Source of the DNA: Chloroflexota bacterium
Lineage (GTDB): Bacteria; Chloroflexota; Anaerolineae; Anaerolineales; UBA11579
Length of the DNA stretch: 64,000 bases
Direction of reading: 5' to 3'
NCBI GenBank assembly: GCA_013112575.1
Contig: JABFGG010000001.1
Span: 372,001-436,000, forward strand
Below, one piece after another: positions 18,820-27,685 of this stretch (the first letter of the stretch is position 1; every line of letters starts with the position of its first letter). Both the position numbers and the translations under genes were made by a program. Below the pieces are notes generated by a model. It worked only from the letters and a program-made list of their open reading frames with translations. It did no database searches and had not been told where the DNA came from.

Positions 18820-19171
18820 GGTTTATTGCACTTTCTCTTGGCCTTGAGTTCACATGGAGCAAATAAACTAAGAAGTTTTGGAAGCATTGCAAATATGGAG
18901 CCAGGTACTTTGGTCGATAGAATGATAGCAGGATGTTTTATTCTTCCAGTTCTTCATGTTAGATAGTTTACCAGTTGATTAATGTTGGGTATGCAAGAGA
19001 TCATGTGTATCTGGAGAGAGAAAAAGATTGTATTTAAACGAGGTTTGTATATTTAAGTAGGTAGCTAGATTTACAGATTGACTCTTAGATGACTAAATCA
19101 ATATGCATACTTGATTGAACCATTGGGGAAAAAGCAAGAATTGATGATGTACATGTATTTGTCCCCTAAAT
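18820..19171. other. Intergenic, no gene seen
   Basis: About 350 AT-rich bases between two minus-strand operons. The promoter for the 18819 operon should lie near 18820-18900. I see no coding region and no hairpin I would support. Confidence 0.5.
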
Positions 19172-19735
19172 TCAGCTGTCATTTGGAGTGGTATTTATCT
19201 TGCGGTTTCCAACAGGTTTTGCGGGTACACCTGCAACTATATCAAACGCTTTTACATCTGTGGTTACTACTGAACCAGCAGCAATTACTGCACCAGTGCT
19301 TATATGTACCCCTCCCATAATGATGGCCTTGGCCCCGATCCACACATCATCTTCTATTACAATGGGCTCTAAAATGTGGTCAAGCGAATTCATTGGGACA
19401 TTCAACTGTTTATGCTGATGTGAGGACGAAACAATGACTGCATAAGGTCCGATCATTACATGGTCACCGATCCTAAGCCCTCCTCTACCATCAAGATGAG
19501 CGCCTACATTTACCGATAAACCTTTCCCCACTTTGATGCCATAAGTGTGATATATGTAAACACCTGAATAAATGTAAGCGAACGAGGATAATTCTTGGAA
19601 TAGGAAGCGATATACAAACCACCTGATAACAAACCCTAGCATGCTGGGGAGCGAGCGCGTAAGCCACGTTAAATACTCTTCTATCCAAATGTGGACCAAA
19701 TATTTCCCGTAACGTTTCCTAAATCGTTGAAGCAT
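19172..19735 (-). CDS. Sugar O-acetyltransferase (left-handed beta-helix family)
   Basis: A 187-residue hexapeptide-repeat acyltransferase of the WbbJ/maltose acetyltransferase type. Hexapeptide turns are visible from [13 protein letters not shown] through [13 protein letters not shown] to [33 protein letters not shown] and [10 protein letters not shown]. The catalytic histidine is probably in SSSHQHK. The first 55 residues contain a hydrophobic segment ([17 protein letters not shown]) that may anchor it at the membrane. It lies 21 bases from the next gene and is the last gene of the operon that starts at 25863. Confidence 0.88.
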   Translation of the reverse strand: MLQRFRKRYGKYLVHIWIEEYLTWLTRSLPSMLGFVIRWFVYRFLFQELSSFAYIYSGVYIYHTYGIKVGKGLSVNVGAHLDGRGGLRIGDHVMIGPYAVIVSSSHQHKQLNVPMNSLDHILEPIVIEDDVWIGAKAIIMGGVHISTGAVIAAGSVVTTDVKAFDIVAGVPAKPVGNRKINTTPNDS

Positions 19736-19756
19736 GGCTGGGCCTTTTGCTTCCTT

Positions 19757-20539
19757 TCAGCTTTGAGTGCGGGAAAGGACAATATGAGCAAACATGCCCC
19801 AAAAATCCATCCAGGGTGTGAGTAGTGATTCTACGGCTTTCCAGACAGGATAACCCATAACTGGCATGAGGCTGCGCATGGAAACTCCCCCTGAGACCAG
19901 GTATCGGAAAGGCATGAAAGGTTGGATTTCTACTATATGCCATTCGGGAAACTCACTCTCAAAGATGCTACGGTCACGCTGGAAGATGATCCACGGCAAA
20001 GCCCCATTGGCATCAGATAGCGGGCCATGCTGATCAAACTCCCAGGTTTCAGCTTGTGTATCAATGGGTTCATGATGCAAGCGGTTATAAATCTGATAAG
20101 ACCATGGGGTTATCCAGGGCTCAACCATAGCAATTATTCCATCCCTGCGAACACACCGCGAGGCCTCACGGAATGAAGAGCGTGCGTCAGGCAGGTGGTG
20201 AAGAACGTTGATCATTACGATTCCGTCCAAACTGGCCGGCGCAAATGGCAGCTTATGGCCATCAAGAACTGCTTTGAGGTGGGGCATAGGCAACAGATCA
20301 GACGTGATAATGTTGGGCTTGAGGGTATCAAAAAAGCCGCCACCTGAGCCCAGTTCGAGTATAGAATGGTGATCGTTTTGGGGAAGTGCCTCCAAAAGTA
20401 TAGTGTACCAATCCAGATAAATGCGTTTGAGGAATGGCTTTTCCTGGATGATGCGGCGGCGCAACGCACTGGTTTCTGGAGTGTCAAGATCAAGGTTCCG
20501 GGTTAAGGGATGAGCTAATAAACGATGCAAAATTGACAT
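19757..20539 (-). CDS. SAM-dependent methyltransferase
   Basis: A 260-residue class I methyltransferase. Motif I is SILELGSGGGFFDTL near residue 60, followed by IITSDLLPMPHL, LDGIVMINVLHHLPDARSS and RRDGIIAMVEPWITP. Relatives of this shape include methyltransferases in polysaccharide loci, and the C-terminus carries a hydrophobic stretch (VWKAVESLLTPWMDFWGMFA). It sits between the membrane protein gene and the acetyltransferase gene, with 15- and 21-base gaps. Confidence 0.83.
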   Translation of the reverse strand: MSILHRLLAHPLTRNLDLDTPETSALRRRIIQEKPFLKRIYLDWYTILLEALPQNDHHSILELGSGGGFFDTLKPNIITSDLLPMPHLKAVLDGHKLPFAPASLDGIVMINVLHHLPDARSSFREASRCVRRDGIIAMVEPWITPWSYQIYNRLHHEPIDTQAETWEFDQHGPLSDANGALPWIIFQRDRSIFESEFPEWHIVEIQPFMPFRYLVSGGVSMRSLMPVMGYPVWKAVESLLTPWMDFWGMFAHIVLSRTQS

Positions 20540-20554
20540 TGGCCCACAATAATT

Positions 20555-22606
20555 TTAGCGTTCTATCTCAGCGAGAATGAAAGAGCCATCATCAGAAAGG
20601 ATGTTGATTGGCAGGCCAAGGAATCTGGACAATTGTGCCTCTGAGAGTGTAGTTTCTAAGTTTTCCTCAAGGTGTTGTCCTTCTTTATAAGTGTAATTCA
20701 AAGTTATGCCGATCTTCCAGGGCCAGCGTAGTTCATTTGCCCCTGAGGAAAATTGCACGCCATCCAGCTTAATTCCCTGGACGGCGTGAAGGGTAAATTT
20801 CTCCAACACTATTTCACCAGGAAGTTTAATTGCCACCCACTGATTTGCAACGATGTTGCTGGGAATTTTAATGGTCTCCTGTTCTCCGTTCACGGAGAAC
20901 TGCAGGCGAGCTGCATCGCCAAGATTCTGGGTGGAAAACCTGAGATAAAGGATGGATATCTGGATGGGCTGGAGGATGGTTATAGCCAGGCGGTCTCCAG
21001 CAGAAATAATGATAGCCCCTCGACTGGTCGTATCAAGGCGGTCAATGGGGCTTCGTCCGAAAACGTACCGAAGATCATTATTGTTATCTATCCACTTGTC
21101 ATATTCTTGTGTACCAAGAACGGCCGGGAAATATACGGCCCCACGATTGTAGCTCTGGCTGTTACTGAGCGCAAAGTACAGACCGATCTCGTCCAGATAT
21201 ACTACTGCGTCTGAGGATGTGGTTTTGTCTAAGAGCGTTTTGAGCTGTGCTGTAGGCAGGTCCGCATCTTTGGTCGTGAGCATGTGCATTTGCAAACGGG
21301 GGAAGTGGTGGCTGGCATGCTGGTAGGCATTGGAAAAAACATAGAACAGTAGGACAGAGGTAATGGTTACTCGAAACAGTTGCTCTCCGGCTGTCTTCCA
21401 GGATATACCTTGCGGAGTGTGCTTGAGAAAGTCAATAAGCTTGTTGACAGCCAGGCTACTCCAGTGCCAAAGAATGTATCCAAGGGACCCGGTGATGAGG
21501 GCAGCGACCGGAATCCATATGCGGCTTGCAGCAATGGCGGGAAACCAGGGAAAAACAAAAAAGATGCTGGCAACAAACAGTCCAAAGAGCAAACCTGTCA
21601 TCAGGAGATTGGCCCTAAAACGTTCTCTGGGCAAAAAGTTAAAACTGGCTATTACGAGTATAACTACGATGAGCGTGGCGCCATACGTGTTGCTCCAAAA
21701 AAGGAAAGCCGACCACATAGCCGTAATAGTAAGTTCGACCTCAACAAAGAATTCCAATTCCCCTGGATAGAAATCATAGGGAGAGAAGGCGAAGTGCGGG
21801 CGCGATATGAGGACTGGAAGGAGGAAACTAAAGGCCACCAAAGAAAAGCCAATGCCAAGGGTGATTAGCGCCTTTTTTGAAAAACGTTGTTTGATGATCA
21901 AGAAGTAAAGGGCAAGTGCAAGCAGACTGTAGAGACGCCCCATCGTATGCATGCCCAACATCAGGAAGATGCCGAACAACATCCCGGATGAGCTTTTTCC
22001 CCGGCGCTGAAGGATCCAGCCCCAGGTCAAACATGCAAGACCAAGACTGATGGTTGTGGGAGTCGTGTAATAGGTTGCTGTGCCGGGGAAATTGTGCAGA
22101 CTGAGTAATATCAGGCCCAACCCAGCAGGGCCATAACCCCAAAGACGACTGGCCCAGTATGCAATTGCCAGCGTAACAAAAATGGTCCCGGAAAAGGAGA
22201 TTAGATCAAAGCTCTGCTCCCAGTTCAAGCCCATTTCGTTCAGCCCAAGGAGAATGGTCGAAAAATAGGGATGGTAAACGATAAAAACACGGTGATATTG
22301 CCGGAAGCGTATCAAGGCTGTCTGTGAATTGCTGCTTGAGGCTAACAATTGCTCTTCCAGGTCTTCTAAAGCAGGACAATCCTGCAAGAAACAAGAGCGC
22401 ATTTCCTCTGCTTTGAGAATGAAACTATACCCATCATCACTTTCAATGGGCATTGGACGCAGGGTGAGTGGCTTGGCGAGCAACCAAATGTGAAAAAGCA
22501 CATAGATCAAAGTCCCCAGGATGAAGAAAGGGATACCATTTCGATAAGTAAAAAACCACTCAAAATAAGAATATATGCGCTGCAAAAAAGATTTCAAATT
22601 GGGCAT
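20555..22606 (-). CDS. GT-C-like multi-spanning membrane protein
   Basis: A 683-residue membrane protein. After one N-terminal transmembrane helix (PFFILGTLIYVLFHIWLLA) the first external loop has IESDDGYSF, an acidic pair in the position of the catalytic DD or DE motif of GT-C glycosyltransferases. About ten further helices follow up to residue 430, then a soluble C-terminal region of 240 residues rich in beta strands (ILYLRFSTQNLGDAARLQFS, VLEKFTLHAVQGIKLD) that looks like a carbohydrate-binding or sandwich domain. The topology supports a lipid-linked sugar-dependent glycosyltransferase, but no family name is certain. Its neighbours all belong to the glycan locus. Confidence 0.75.
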   Translation of the reverse strand: MPNLKSFLQRIYSYFEWFFTYRNGIPFFILGTLIYVLFHIWLLAKPLTLRPMPIESDDGYSFILKAEEMRSCFLQDCPALEDLEEQLLASSSNSQTALIRFRQYHRVFIVYHPYFSTILLGLNEMGLNWEQSFDLISFSGTIFVTLAIAYWASRLWGYGPAGLGLILLSLHNFPGTATYYTTPTTISLGLACLTWGWILQRRGKSSSGMLFGIFLMLGMHTMGRLYSLLALALYFLIIKQRFSKKALITLGIGFSLVAFSFLLPVLISRPHFAFSPYDFYPGELEFFVEVELTITAMWSAFLFWSNTYGATLIVVILVIASFNFLPRERFRANLLMTGLLFGLFVASIFFVFPWFPAIAASRIWIPVAALITGSLGYILWHWSSLAVNKLIDFLKHTPQGISWKTAGEQLFRVTITSVLLFYVFSNAYQHASHHFPRLQMHMLTTKDADLPTAQLKTLLDKTTSSDAVVYLDEIGLYFALSNSQSYNRGAVYFPAVLGTQEYDKWIDNNNDLRYVFGRSPIDRLDTTSRGAIIISAGDRLAITILQPIQISILYLRFSTQNLGDAARLQFSVNGEQETIKIPSNIVANQWVAIKLPGEIVLEKFTLHAVQGIKLDGVQFSSGANELRWPWKIGITLNYTYKEGQHLEENLETTLSEAQLSRFLGLPINILSDDGSFILAEIER

Positions 22607-22622
22607 GGCGAATAGATTCGGC

Positions 22623-24062
22623 TTAGATGAATTTTATGCGTCTGGCAGCAAAGAATACCATACGCAATAAGAGTGCCCCATGCCGCCAACGATCAATATT
22701 TGTGTCTCCGTATGTGCGTTCACGATAGCGAATAGGGACCTCCACGATCTTGTAATTTTGGCGGGCTGACCCGAAAAGCAAATCGAAATCTCCGAAAGGA
22801 TCAAAGTCTCCAAAGTAGGACCTGTTCGTGGCGATCTGCTCGTAATCTTCACGGCTGAGCACTTTGGTTCCGCATAAGGTGTCTTTTATCGGTTGCTCTA
22901 AAAGCCATGAGAAGGCCAGACTGAAAAATTTGTTGCCCAGGAAATTGAGGAAGCGCATGGCACGGTCTTCCATCGGGTATACCAAACGCACCCCATTAGC
23001 AAAATCCCCTTTACCGGTTCGCAGTACTTCGTAGAAACGCGGCAACATTTCTGGAGGCACAGTTAGGTCAGCATCCAGGATCATAAGGATATCCCCGGTC
23101 GCCGCGGCAAAGCCTTTTCGGACGGCATCTCCTTTGCCCCTGCCATCTTGTTGATGGAATTGGCATTCCCGTTGAGGGTGTTTAGCGACCTCCTCTTGAA
23201 TAGTAGTAAAGGTATCGTCTTTTGAATGGCCCTCTACAAATATAAGCTCAGTTCCGGTACCCATTTCGGGGACACGCTTGAAAATCTCAGCAATATTGCC
23301 AGCTTCGTTTCTGGCGGGCACGATCACTGAAACTTTTTTATGAGCATGGTCCGCTGTACTATTGGCTTGTTTGCGGCCAACAATGAAGTTACTGAGCACA
23401 AGCAAATTGAAAGGCCATAATTTAGCCAAATAACGATTGCAGAATGATGTGAGCAGAGGAATATTTAGAGGAGCGAGCACCTCGCCCCATGAGCGTATGG
23501 GTTCAAAGTTTTCCAATTCCAGCAGGTTCTTGAGGTCATCCGGCGTCAGCCAATTTTGGGGCAGTAAAGGCGTAGCAAGGTTAGTTGCCTGGGCTAGAAG
23601 GAGAGGAATTTGCCAAACTCGACTGTATCCGTTAATGATGACGCGTGTTTTTGCGTGGGAGACTTTGGTGATTTGCCGCAGGATCTCTTGGACATCCCAA
23701 ACGTCGTTGAGAAGATCCGAAAGGATTACCATATCGAAGGATGTATCAAAAGGAAGAGAACCGCCATCAGCCTGTACAAAATGAAGCTCTGGGTGATTTC
23801 CTTTGGCATGCAGTAGCATTTGTTCAGAAATATCTATACCCAACCCAAAGGAAGGCTTAAGACTGGCTAAAAGGTAGCCGGTGCCTGAACCAATTTCCAA
23901 AACACGCAGGTTTGGCGAGATAAGATTGCCGAAAACTTTTTCTATTCGTGAGTGATAATAGCCGCCCAGCGAACGCCGAATGAAATTATTTTTTACGATA
24001 TTGTTCCAGTGTTTCCTGCGTTTGTTGCGATACTTTGTGCTGGCTTGAGTTTCAACAGACAT
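22623..24062 (-). CDS. Fused SAM methyltransferase and GT2 glycosyltransferase
   Basis: A 479-residue two-domain protein. Residues about 50-200 are a class I methyltransferase: VLEIGSGTGYLLASL, FGLGIDIS, DMVILSDLLNDVW. Residues about 245-479 are a GT2 glycosyltransferase of the dolichyl- or polyprenyl-phosphate sugar synthase type: VSVIVPARNEAGNIAEIFKR, the metal-binding MILDADLTVPPEML, GKGDAVRKGFAAATG and VPIRYRERTYGDTNIDRWRH. The two activities are usually encoded by separate neighbouring genes, so the fusion suggests that one intermediate is glycosylated and methylated together. A short hydrophobic C-terminus (GALLLRMVFFAAR) may touch the membrane. Confidence 0.85.
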   Translation of the reverse strand: MSVETQASTKYRNKRRKHWNNIVKNNFIRRSLGGYYHSRIEKVFGNLISPNLRVLEIGSGTGYLLASLKPSFGLGIDISEQMLLHAKGNHPELHFVQADGGSLPFDTSFDMVILSDLLNDVWDVQEILRQITKVSHAKTRVIINGYSRVWQIPLLLAQATNLATPLLPQNWLTPDDLKNLLELENFEPIRSWGEVLAPLNIPLLTSFCNRYLAKLWPFNLLVLSNFIVGRKQANSTADHAHKKVSVIVPARNEAGNIAEIFKRVPEMGTGTELIFVEGHSKDDTFTTIQEEVAKHPQRECQFHQQDGRGKGDAVRKGFAAATGDILMILDADLTVPPEMLPRFYEVLRTGKGDFANGVRLVYPMEDRAMRFLNFLGNKFFSLAFSWLLEQPIKDTLCGTKVLSREDYEQIATNRSYFGDFDPFGDFDLLFGSARQNYKIVEVPIRYRERTYGDTNIDRWRHGALLLRMVFFAARRIKFI

Positions 24063-24122
24063 GAATGTAATTATAGTCTCCAGATGGTTTGCTCTTTTGC
24101 CCAGGTGCCTGCGCCCTAAGCT

Positions 24123-24911
24123 TCAGTTCCCGGGCACTTTTTGTGAACCCAACTCACGCACAAAGCCAAAATCTGTCTCGGAATGATTTGTAAGCAATTT
24201 ATCCAGCCAGTCTACCCCATACAGCACTAGCTCCCGGTCGTGGAAAGGTATTGTGTTTTCATTGCCCAGCACTAGCAGGCTATTGCTTGAGCCGGGTGTT
24301 GTCTGGCAAGAAAGGTAGCGCAGCCCGTAACGCATCGCGATTTCAAGGGTGGCCTCATTATAGACGTTACCCGGCGGCACGAAGGTCACTACATCCGTTT
24401 CAAAGAAGCTTTGCAGGATCTCCTGGGAGCGCTGGATGTGTTCTTCGTGCAGTTCTAAGGGGAGCCAGTCCCAGAACTCGCGGTGATACTGCCGGTTGCC
24501 TTCGAACAATTTGGGTTTGAACAGGTTGTCCTGCAATACACAATGCGTCAGCCCGTGGTTGGCAATCTCGATCAAGCCTTGCTGCATACCCTCTTTGAGC
24601 GCGGCTGCCTCTTCTGGGAACCGTTGGTTAAAAGGAATTAGCCTGTTTTTGTCTACTACCCAGGTTGCTGTCACAGCCACCGTCAACCTGGCATCATGCC
24701 TTTGGAGGATGTCAAATACCTCAAACCATTCGCTCCCTCGCATCTCCCGGTACGGCCCCCATTTCTTAAAAGGCTGCATATATTTCAAGAAGAGCCAATT
24801 GGCAGAAATATGGATGCCTTTAATATTCCAGCGATGGTCGGAATAGACTTCGTAGCGCTTTGAACTTGCGCCTGGGTCATCCAGGCGGAGGGCCAGGGCT
24901 TGTTCTTTCAT
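24123..24911 (-). CDS. NodB-like polysaccharide deacetylase family protein
   Basis: A 262-residue protein, starting at 24911 where MKEQALALRLDDPGASSKRY begins; an upstream extension overlaps the neighbouring gene and is rejected. The catalytic acidic pair is in RLDDPG and the metal-binding histidines are in IANHGLTH, the pattern of the NodB deacetylase fold. Between them are a tryptophan-rich stretch (WNIKGIHISANWLF) and TVAVTATWVV. It lacks a signal peptide, so it probably works in the cytoplasm on a nucleotide- or lipid-linked sugar. It starts 4 bases after the sulfotransferase-like gene. Confidence 0.75.
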   Translation of the reverse strand: MKEQALALRLDDPGASSKRYEVYSDHRWNIKGIHISANWLFLKYMQPFKKWGPYREMRGSEWFEVFDILQRHDARLTVAVTATWVVDKNRLIPFNQRFPEEAAALKEGMQQGLIEIANHGLTHCVLQDNLFKPKLFEGNRQYHREFWDWLPLELHEEHIQRSQEILQSFFETDVVTFVPPGNVYNEATLEIAMRYGLRYLSCQTTPGSSNSLLVLGNENTIPFHDRELVLYGVDWLDKLLTNHSETDFGFVRELGSQKVPGN

Positions 24912-24915
24912 GCGC

Positions 24916-25863
24916 TTATCGGAAAGCGTACTGTTGCTTTTCTTCCTGGTGGAAACGGCGATACTCGTTAGCAACTTGCTGTCCATCCAGGTTATACAGT
25001 TCAAGCACGCCCCCGATCACCTTCAAAATGGCTTTGATCTGCTGTTCATCAAAAGAGAATTCGGGATCATGGAACAGGTCCGAGTTGCGCGCTGTATCGT
25101 ATTTAGAGGAGCGCACAGAACGCGTGATGTTCTTCTGGGTGAATTGCTCAAAGGCTTGTGCATCGAAGGGGATTCCGAGGAAATCGAATATCGTTTGTGT
25201 ATAGCCCGGCTCGGTGCTGAAACGCTCCAGTTGCAGGTATTCGAATTGGTCTTTCTTCCCGCGTTGCATCAGGTCATGGATCATGCGATAGGAATACCCC
25301 CAAACATTGGCGGCTTTGAGGACACCCTCTCCCTGGCTGAATGAACTTGACCGTGCCCAATAATCAGGCGCTTCCACTTTATAGATGGCGTGGATCATCT
25401 TGAGCGGGTTGCGGAACAACACCAGGTCTTTCACGGCAACACCTGTTTTTTCCAGGGCCCGTTCAATCATTGGTGTAGCCGTGGTCAGCAGATGGGTGCA
25501 GTCTACCAATACATCCACTTTACCGGCTTGCCTCTTTACCCCTGGCGTAAGCGCAGTGCGCATGCTCGTCAGCCAGTTCCTTGATCCTGTCTCGGCTTTA
25601 CGAAGTCCCAAAAGTTGGCTGACTGTATCTATGTAGGGCTGCGGGAAATTGCTTTCCATCGCATAGAAACGATCTGGGTCCTGTCCCCATACGTCTCCGA
25701 GCATGTTGGTGTATTCGATCAGCGCCGAAGAGGGTTCGCCTGCGTACAGGCCTTCGTGGTAGGCCAGATAGCCCTGGTCGGCAAACACGCTGGCCAGGAA
25801 TTTGGTGCCTGCCCGGCCTGTGCTCAGTACGCGTATGAGAGTAGGTTGATTAGATGTTTTCAT
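24916..25863 (-). CDS. Sulfotransferase-like protein
   Basis: A 315-residue protein. The N-terminus LIRVLSTGRAGTKFLASVFA is a P-loop-like PAPS-binding segment of the sulfotransferase fold, and KDLVLFRNPLKMIHAIY matches the 3'-phosphate-binding region (R followed by P). The C-terminus has FLGIPFDAQAFEQFTQKNI, which corresponds to the usual end of such enzymes. It probably sulfates a glycan. It is the first gene of the operon 25863 to 19172 and divergent from the methyltransferase-like gene at 25956. A second, distinct sulfotransferase-like gene lies at 26750. Confidence 0.75.
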   Translation of the reverse strand: MKTSNQPTLIRVLSTGRAGTKFLASVFADQGYLAYHEGLYAGEPSSALIEYTNMLGDVWGQDPDRFYAMESNFPQPYIDTVSQLLGLRKAETGSRNWLTSMRTALTPGVKRQAGKVDVLVDCTHLLTTATPMIERALEKTGVAVKDLVLFRNPLKMIHAIYKVEAPDYWARSSSFSQGEGVLKAANVWGYSYRMIHDLMQRGKKDQFEYLQLERFSTEPGYTQTIFDFLGIPFDAQAFEQFTQKNITRSVRSSKYDTARNSDLFHDPEFSFDEQQIKAILKVIGGVLELYNLDGQQVANEYRRFHQEEKQQYAFR

Positions 25864-25955
25864 TCGTTTTTGCTAGTAGTGTTTATTTTACCTTTTTTAC
25901 TTGTTTTCTTTGATGCCAGCTTATAATTGCACTATCTTCAAAGAGGAACTATTTC

Positions 25956-26753
25956 ATGGGTGTCAGTAGCGCAACACATCAGGCCTGGCTAAAAGAAGTC
26001 ACCGAACCCGTTCGACACAGCGTGCTCCAGGCTTTGCCGGATGATCCCTTGGTGGTTGGTCTTGGTGAACAGCGCATCAATCCTTTTCTGGCCGATTTTC
26101 TGGGCGATCATACCTACCGTTACCAGGCCTACGATTATTTCCCGACAGCCCCAGAGGTCATCAAGGCTGATGTCAATGACTTGAGACCGCTGATTGGCGT
26201 TGTGCAGGCTGACATCCTCGCTGTCTTTCGCACCACCATGTTCATTGAGGACAAAGACAAGTTCTTTGCAGACATTAGCTCCATTGTCAAACCGGGCGGC
26301 TTCCTTTTCATTGATCTACACATTGGCAGCGCTTACCTGCCTGTTTTGGGTTACCAATACGCCGACCAGCGCGTCTCGGCTGCTTTCCTGGGCGGCCCGC
26401 GGGTTTATTACTATACGACCTTTTACGATGAGCGCCTTGTCAACGAATATCCTGAGGATGTCAACAAGTTTTGTGCGCATGCGCGTTTCTGGCCGTTGGC
26501 TACGCATTGGTCTGAACTGCGCAAGTCGCGTGGTACATATCTTCGTAGCGTCACCCAGCAGCGCGGTCTCATGCTCAACAATTTTGAGGAACGCATCAGA
26601 GCTATCACTCAGCCGCAGCATTTGATCACTTTGCAGGATTTTGACGATCATCATTTTGATATTCATTGTTTTGCAGCGCGTTATTTTTATCCGGTCACCA
26701 ACAAGTTTAAGCTCGTCGGGCTCGTGGTCGCCCAGAGAAGAGTCATCGCCTAA
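25956..26753 (+). CDS. Methyltransferase-like protein lacking motif I (paralogue of the gene at 17350)
   Basis: A 265-residue homologue of the protein encoded at 17350-18141. Shared landmarks in order are LVVGLGEQRINPFLADFLG (motif I position, without the usual glycine-rich loop), MFIEDKDKFF, VKPGGFLFIDLHIG, KFCAHARFWPL and FAARYFYPVTNKFKL. It runs alone on the plus strand, opposite to all surrounding glycan genes. The preceding 92 bases are the divergent promoter region it shares with the sulfotransferase gene. Its stop codon overlaps that of the convergent gene at 26750 by 4 bases. The function is unknown. Confidence 0.72.
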   Translation: MGVSSATHQAWLKEVTEPVRHSVLQALPDDPLVVGLGEQRINPFLADFLGDHTYRYQAYDYFPTAPEVIKADVNDLRPLIGVVQADILAVFRTTMFIEDKDKFFADISSIVKPGGFLFIDLHIGSAYLPVLGYQYADQRVSAAFLGGPRVYYYTTFYDERLVNEYPEDVNKFCAHARFWPLATHWSELRKSRGTYLRSVTQQRGLMLNNFEERIRAITQPQHLITLQDFDDHHFDIHCFAARYFYPVTNKFKLVGLVVAQRRVIA

Positions 26754-27682
26754 GTCAGAAAAGCTTCAAAGCGGGTTTTGATCTCTGGCATATCACTGAA
26801 ATACTTCTCAATTTCCTTTTTATAAGTTTCGATGATGGCGAGGCTGTGTTCGTAGCCGCCCGTGATTTCCATCACTTTTTGGGCATCGCTCAACCAGCGT
26901 TCGTCCACGGCGACGTCCAGGAATGCCGCCATGTCTCTTAGTGTATCTTGGCTGAGTTCGTTCTGGAAGTAATAAAAGAAGCGGGAGGGGTGTTTTTGTG
27001 CCAGCGCGATCACCCAGGCCATTTCATCCATAACTCGCTCCAGGATAGCAGCTAGTTCGTTTTCCTCCTCGAATTCACCCAAATACTTCTTGATGCCCGT
27101 GCGCTGGTTAGAACGTGCACAGTCCATCGGGTTGCGCACCGGCATCAGGAAGCGCAACTTTTTGTTGCCTGCCAGTAGCTGGTCGATATCTACATTGTTT
27201 TGGCGCAAATGGTTGCTGGTCAGGTTGGACTCTTTCCATACCAGGCTCAGGACCTCATCCTTGACCAGTGCATTCCCATAGCGCTCTTCATAGACCCGAC
27301 TCATCACGTCATGGTCGGCGAAGGCATGCGCCAGTTTGATCGACCCGCCATAAGAGCCGCGCTCGCCTCCCTGTGACATGACCAGCGCAAAATGGCTAAA
27401 GTTGATGAATTTCTCTTCCGAATAATCTGCCAGAAAATCCAATTCGGATTGGCTATAGATGCGTCCCCCGGCATGGTTCAACACCTGGCATTGGGGGTGC
27501 AGGAACAGCACAGAAGCGGTTAAAGTCGTCAGGTTGCGGTAGGGACCCAGGAAGAGGCATACTGAATTCAAATTGTTGATCTGCTGGCGGATTTCATCCG
27601 TCAGTGGGCCTAATTGCGGTTCTTCATTCTTGTTTTTGTTGCCGCGTAATCGTTGCATGGCTTTGCTTATCAATCGTTGCAT
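26750..27682 (-). CDS. Sulfotransferase-like protein
   Basis: A 310-residue protein. LRFLMPVRNPMDCARSNQRTG matches the 3'-phosphoadenylyl-binding region of sulfotransferases (R-N-P, then S-x-x-R). The P-loop at the N-terminus is weaker: SVCLFLGPYRNLTTLTASVLF. LVKDEVLSLVWKES and FFYYFQNELSQDTLRDMAAFL fit the later fold elements. It is the last gene of the eight-gene operon starting at 34919, 3 bases after the ABC exporter gene, so it likely modifies the exported glycan that the operon makes. Family assignment is by pattern only. Confidence 0.65.
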   Translation of the reverse strand: MQRLISKAMQRLRGNKNKNEEPQLGPLTDEIRQQINNLNSVCLFLGPYRNLTTLTASVLFLHPQCQVLNHAGGRIYSQSELDFLADYSEEKFINFSHFALVMSQGGERGSYGGSIKLAHAFADHDVMSRVYEERYGNALVKDEVLSLVWKESNLTSNHLRQNNVDIDQLLAGNKKLRFLMPVRNPMDCARSNQRTGIKKYLGEFEEENELAAILERVMDEMAWVIALAQKHPSRFFYYFQNELSQDTLRDMAAFLDVAVDERWLSDAQKVMEITGGYEHSLAIIETYKKEIEKYFSDMPEIKTRFEAFLT

Positions 27683-27685
27683 GGT

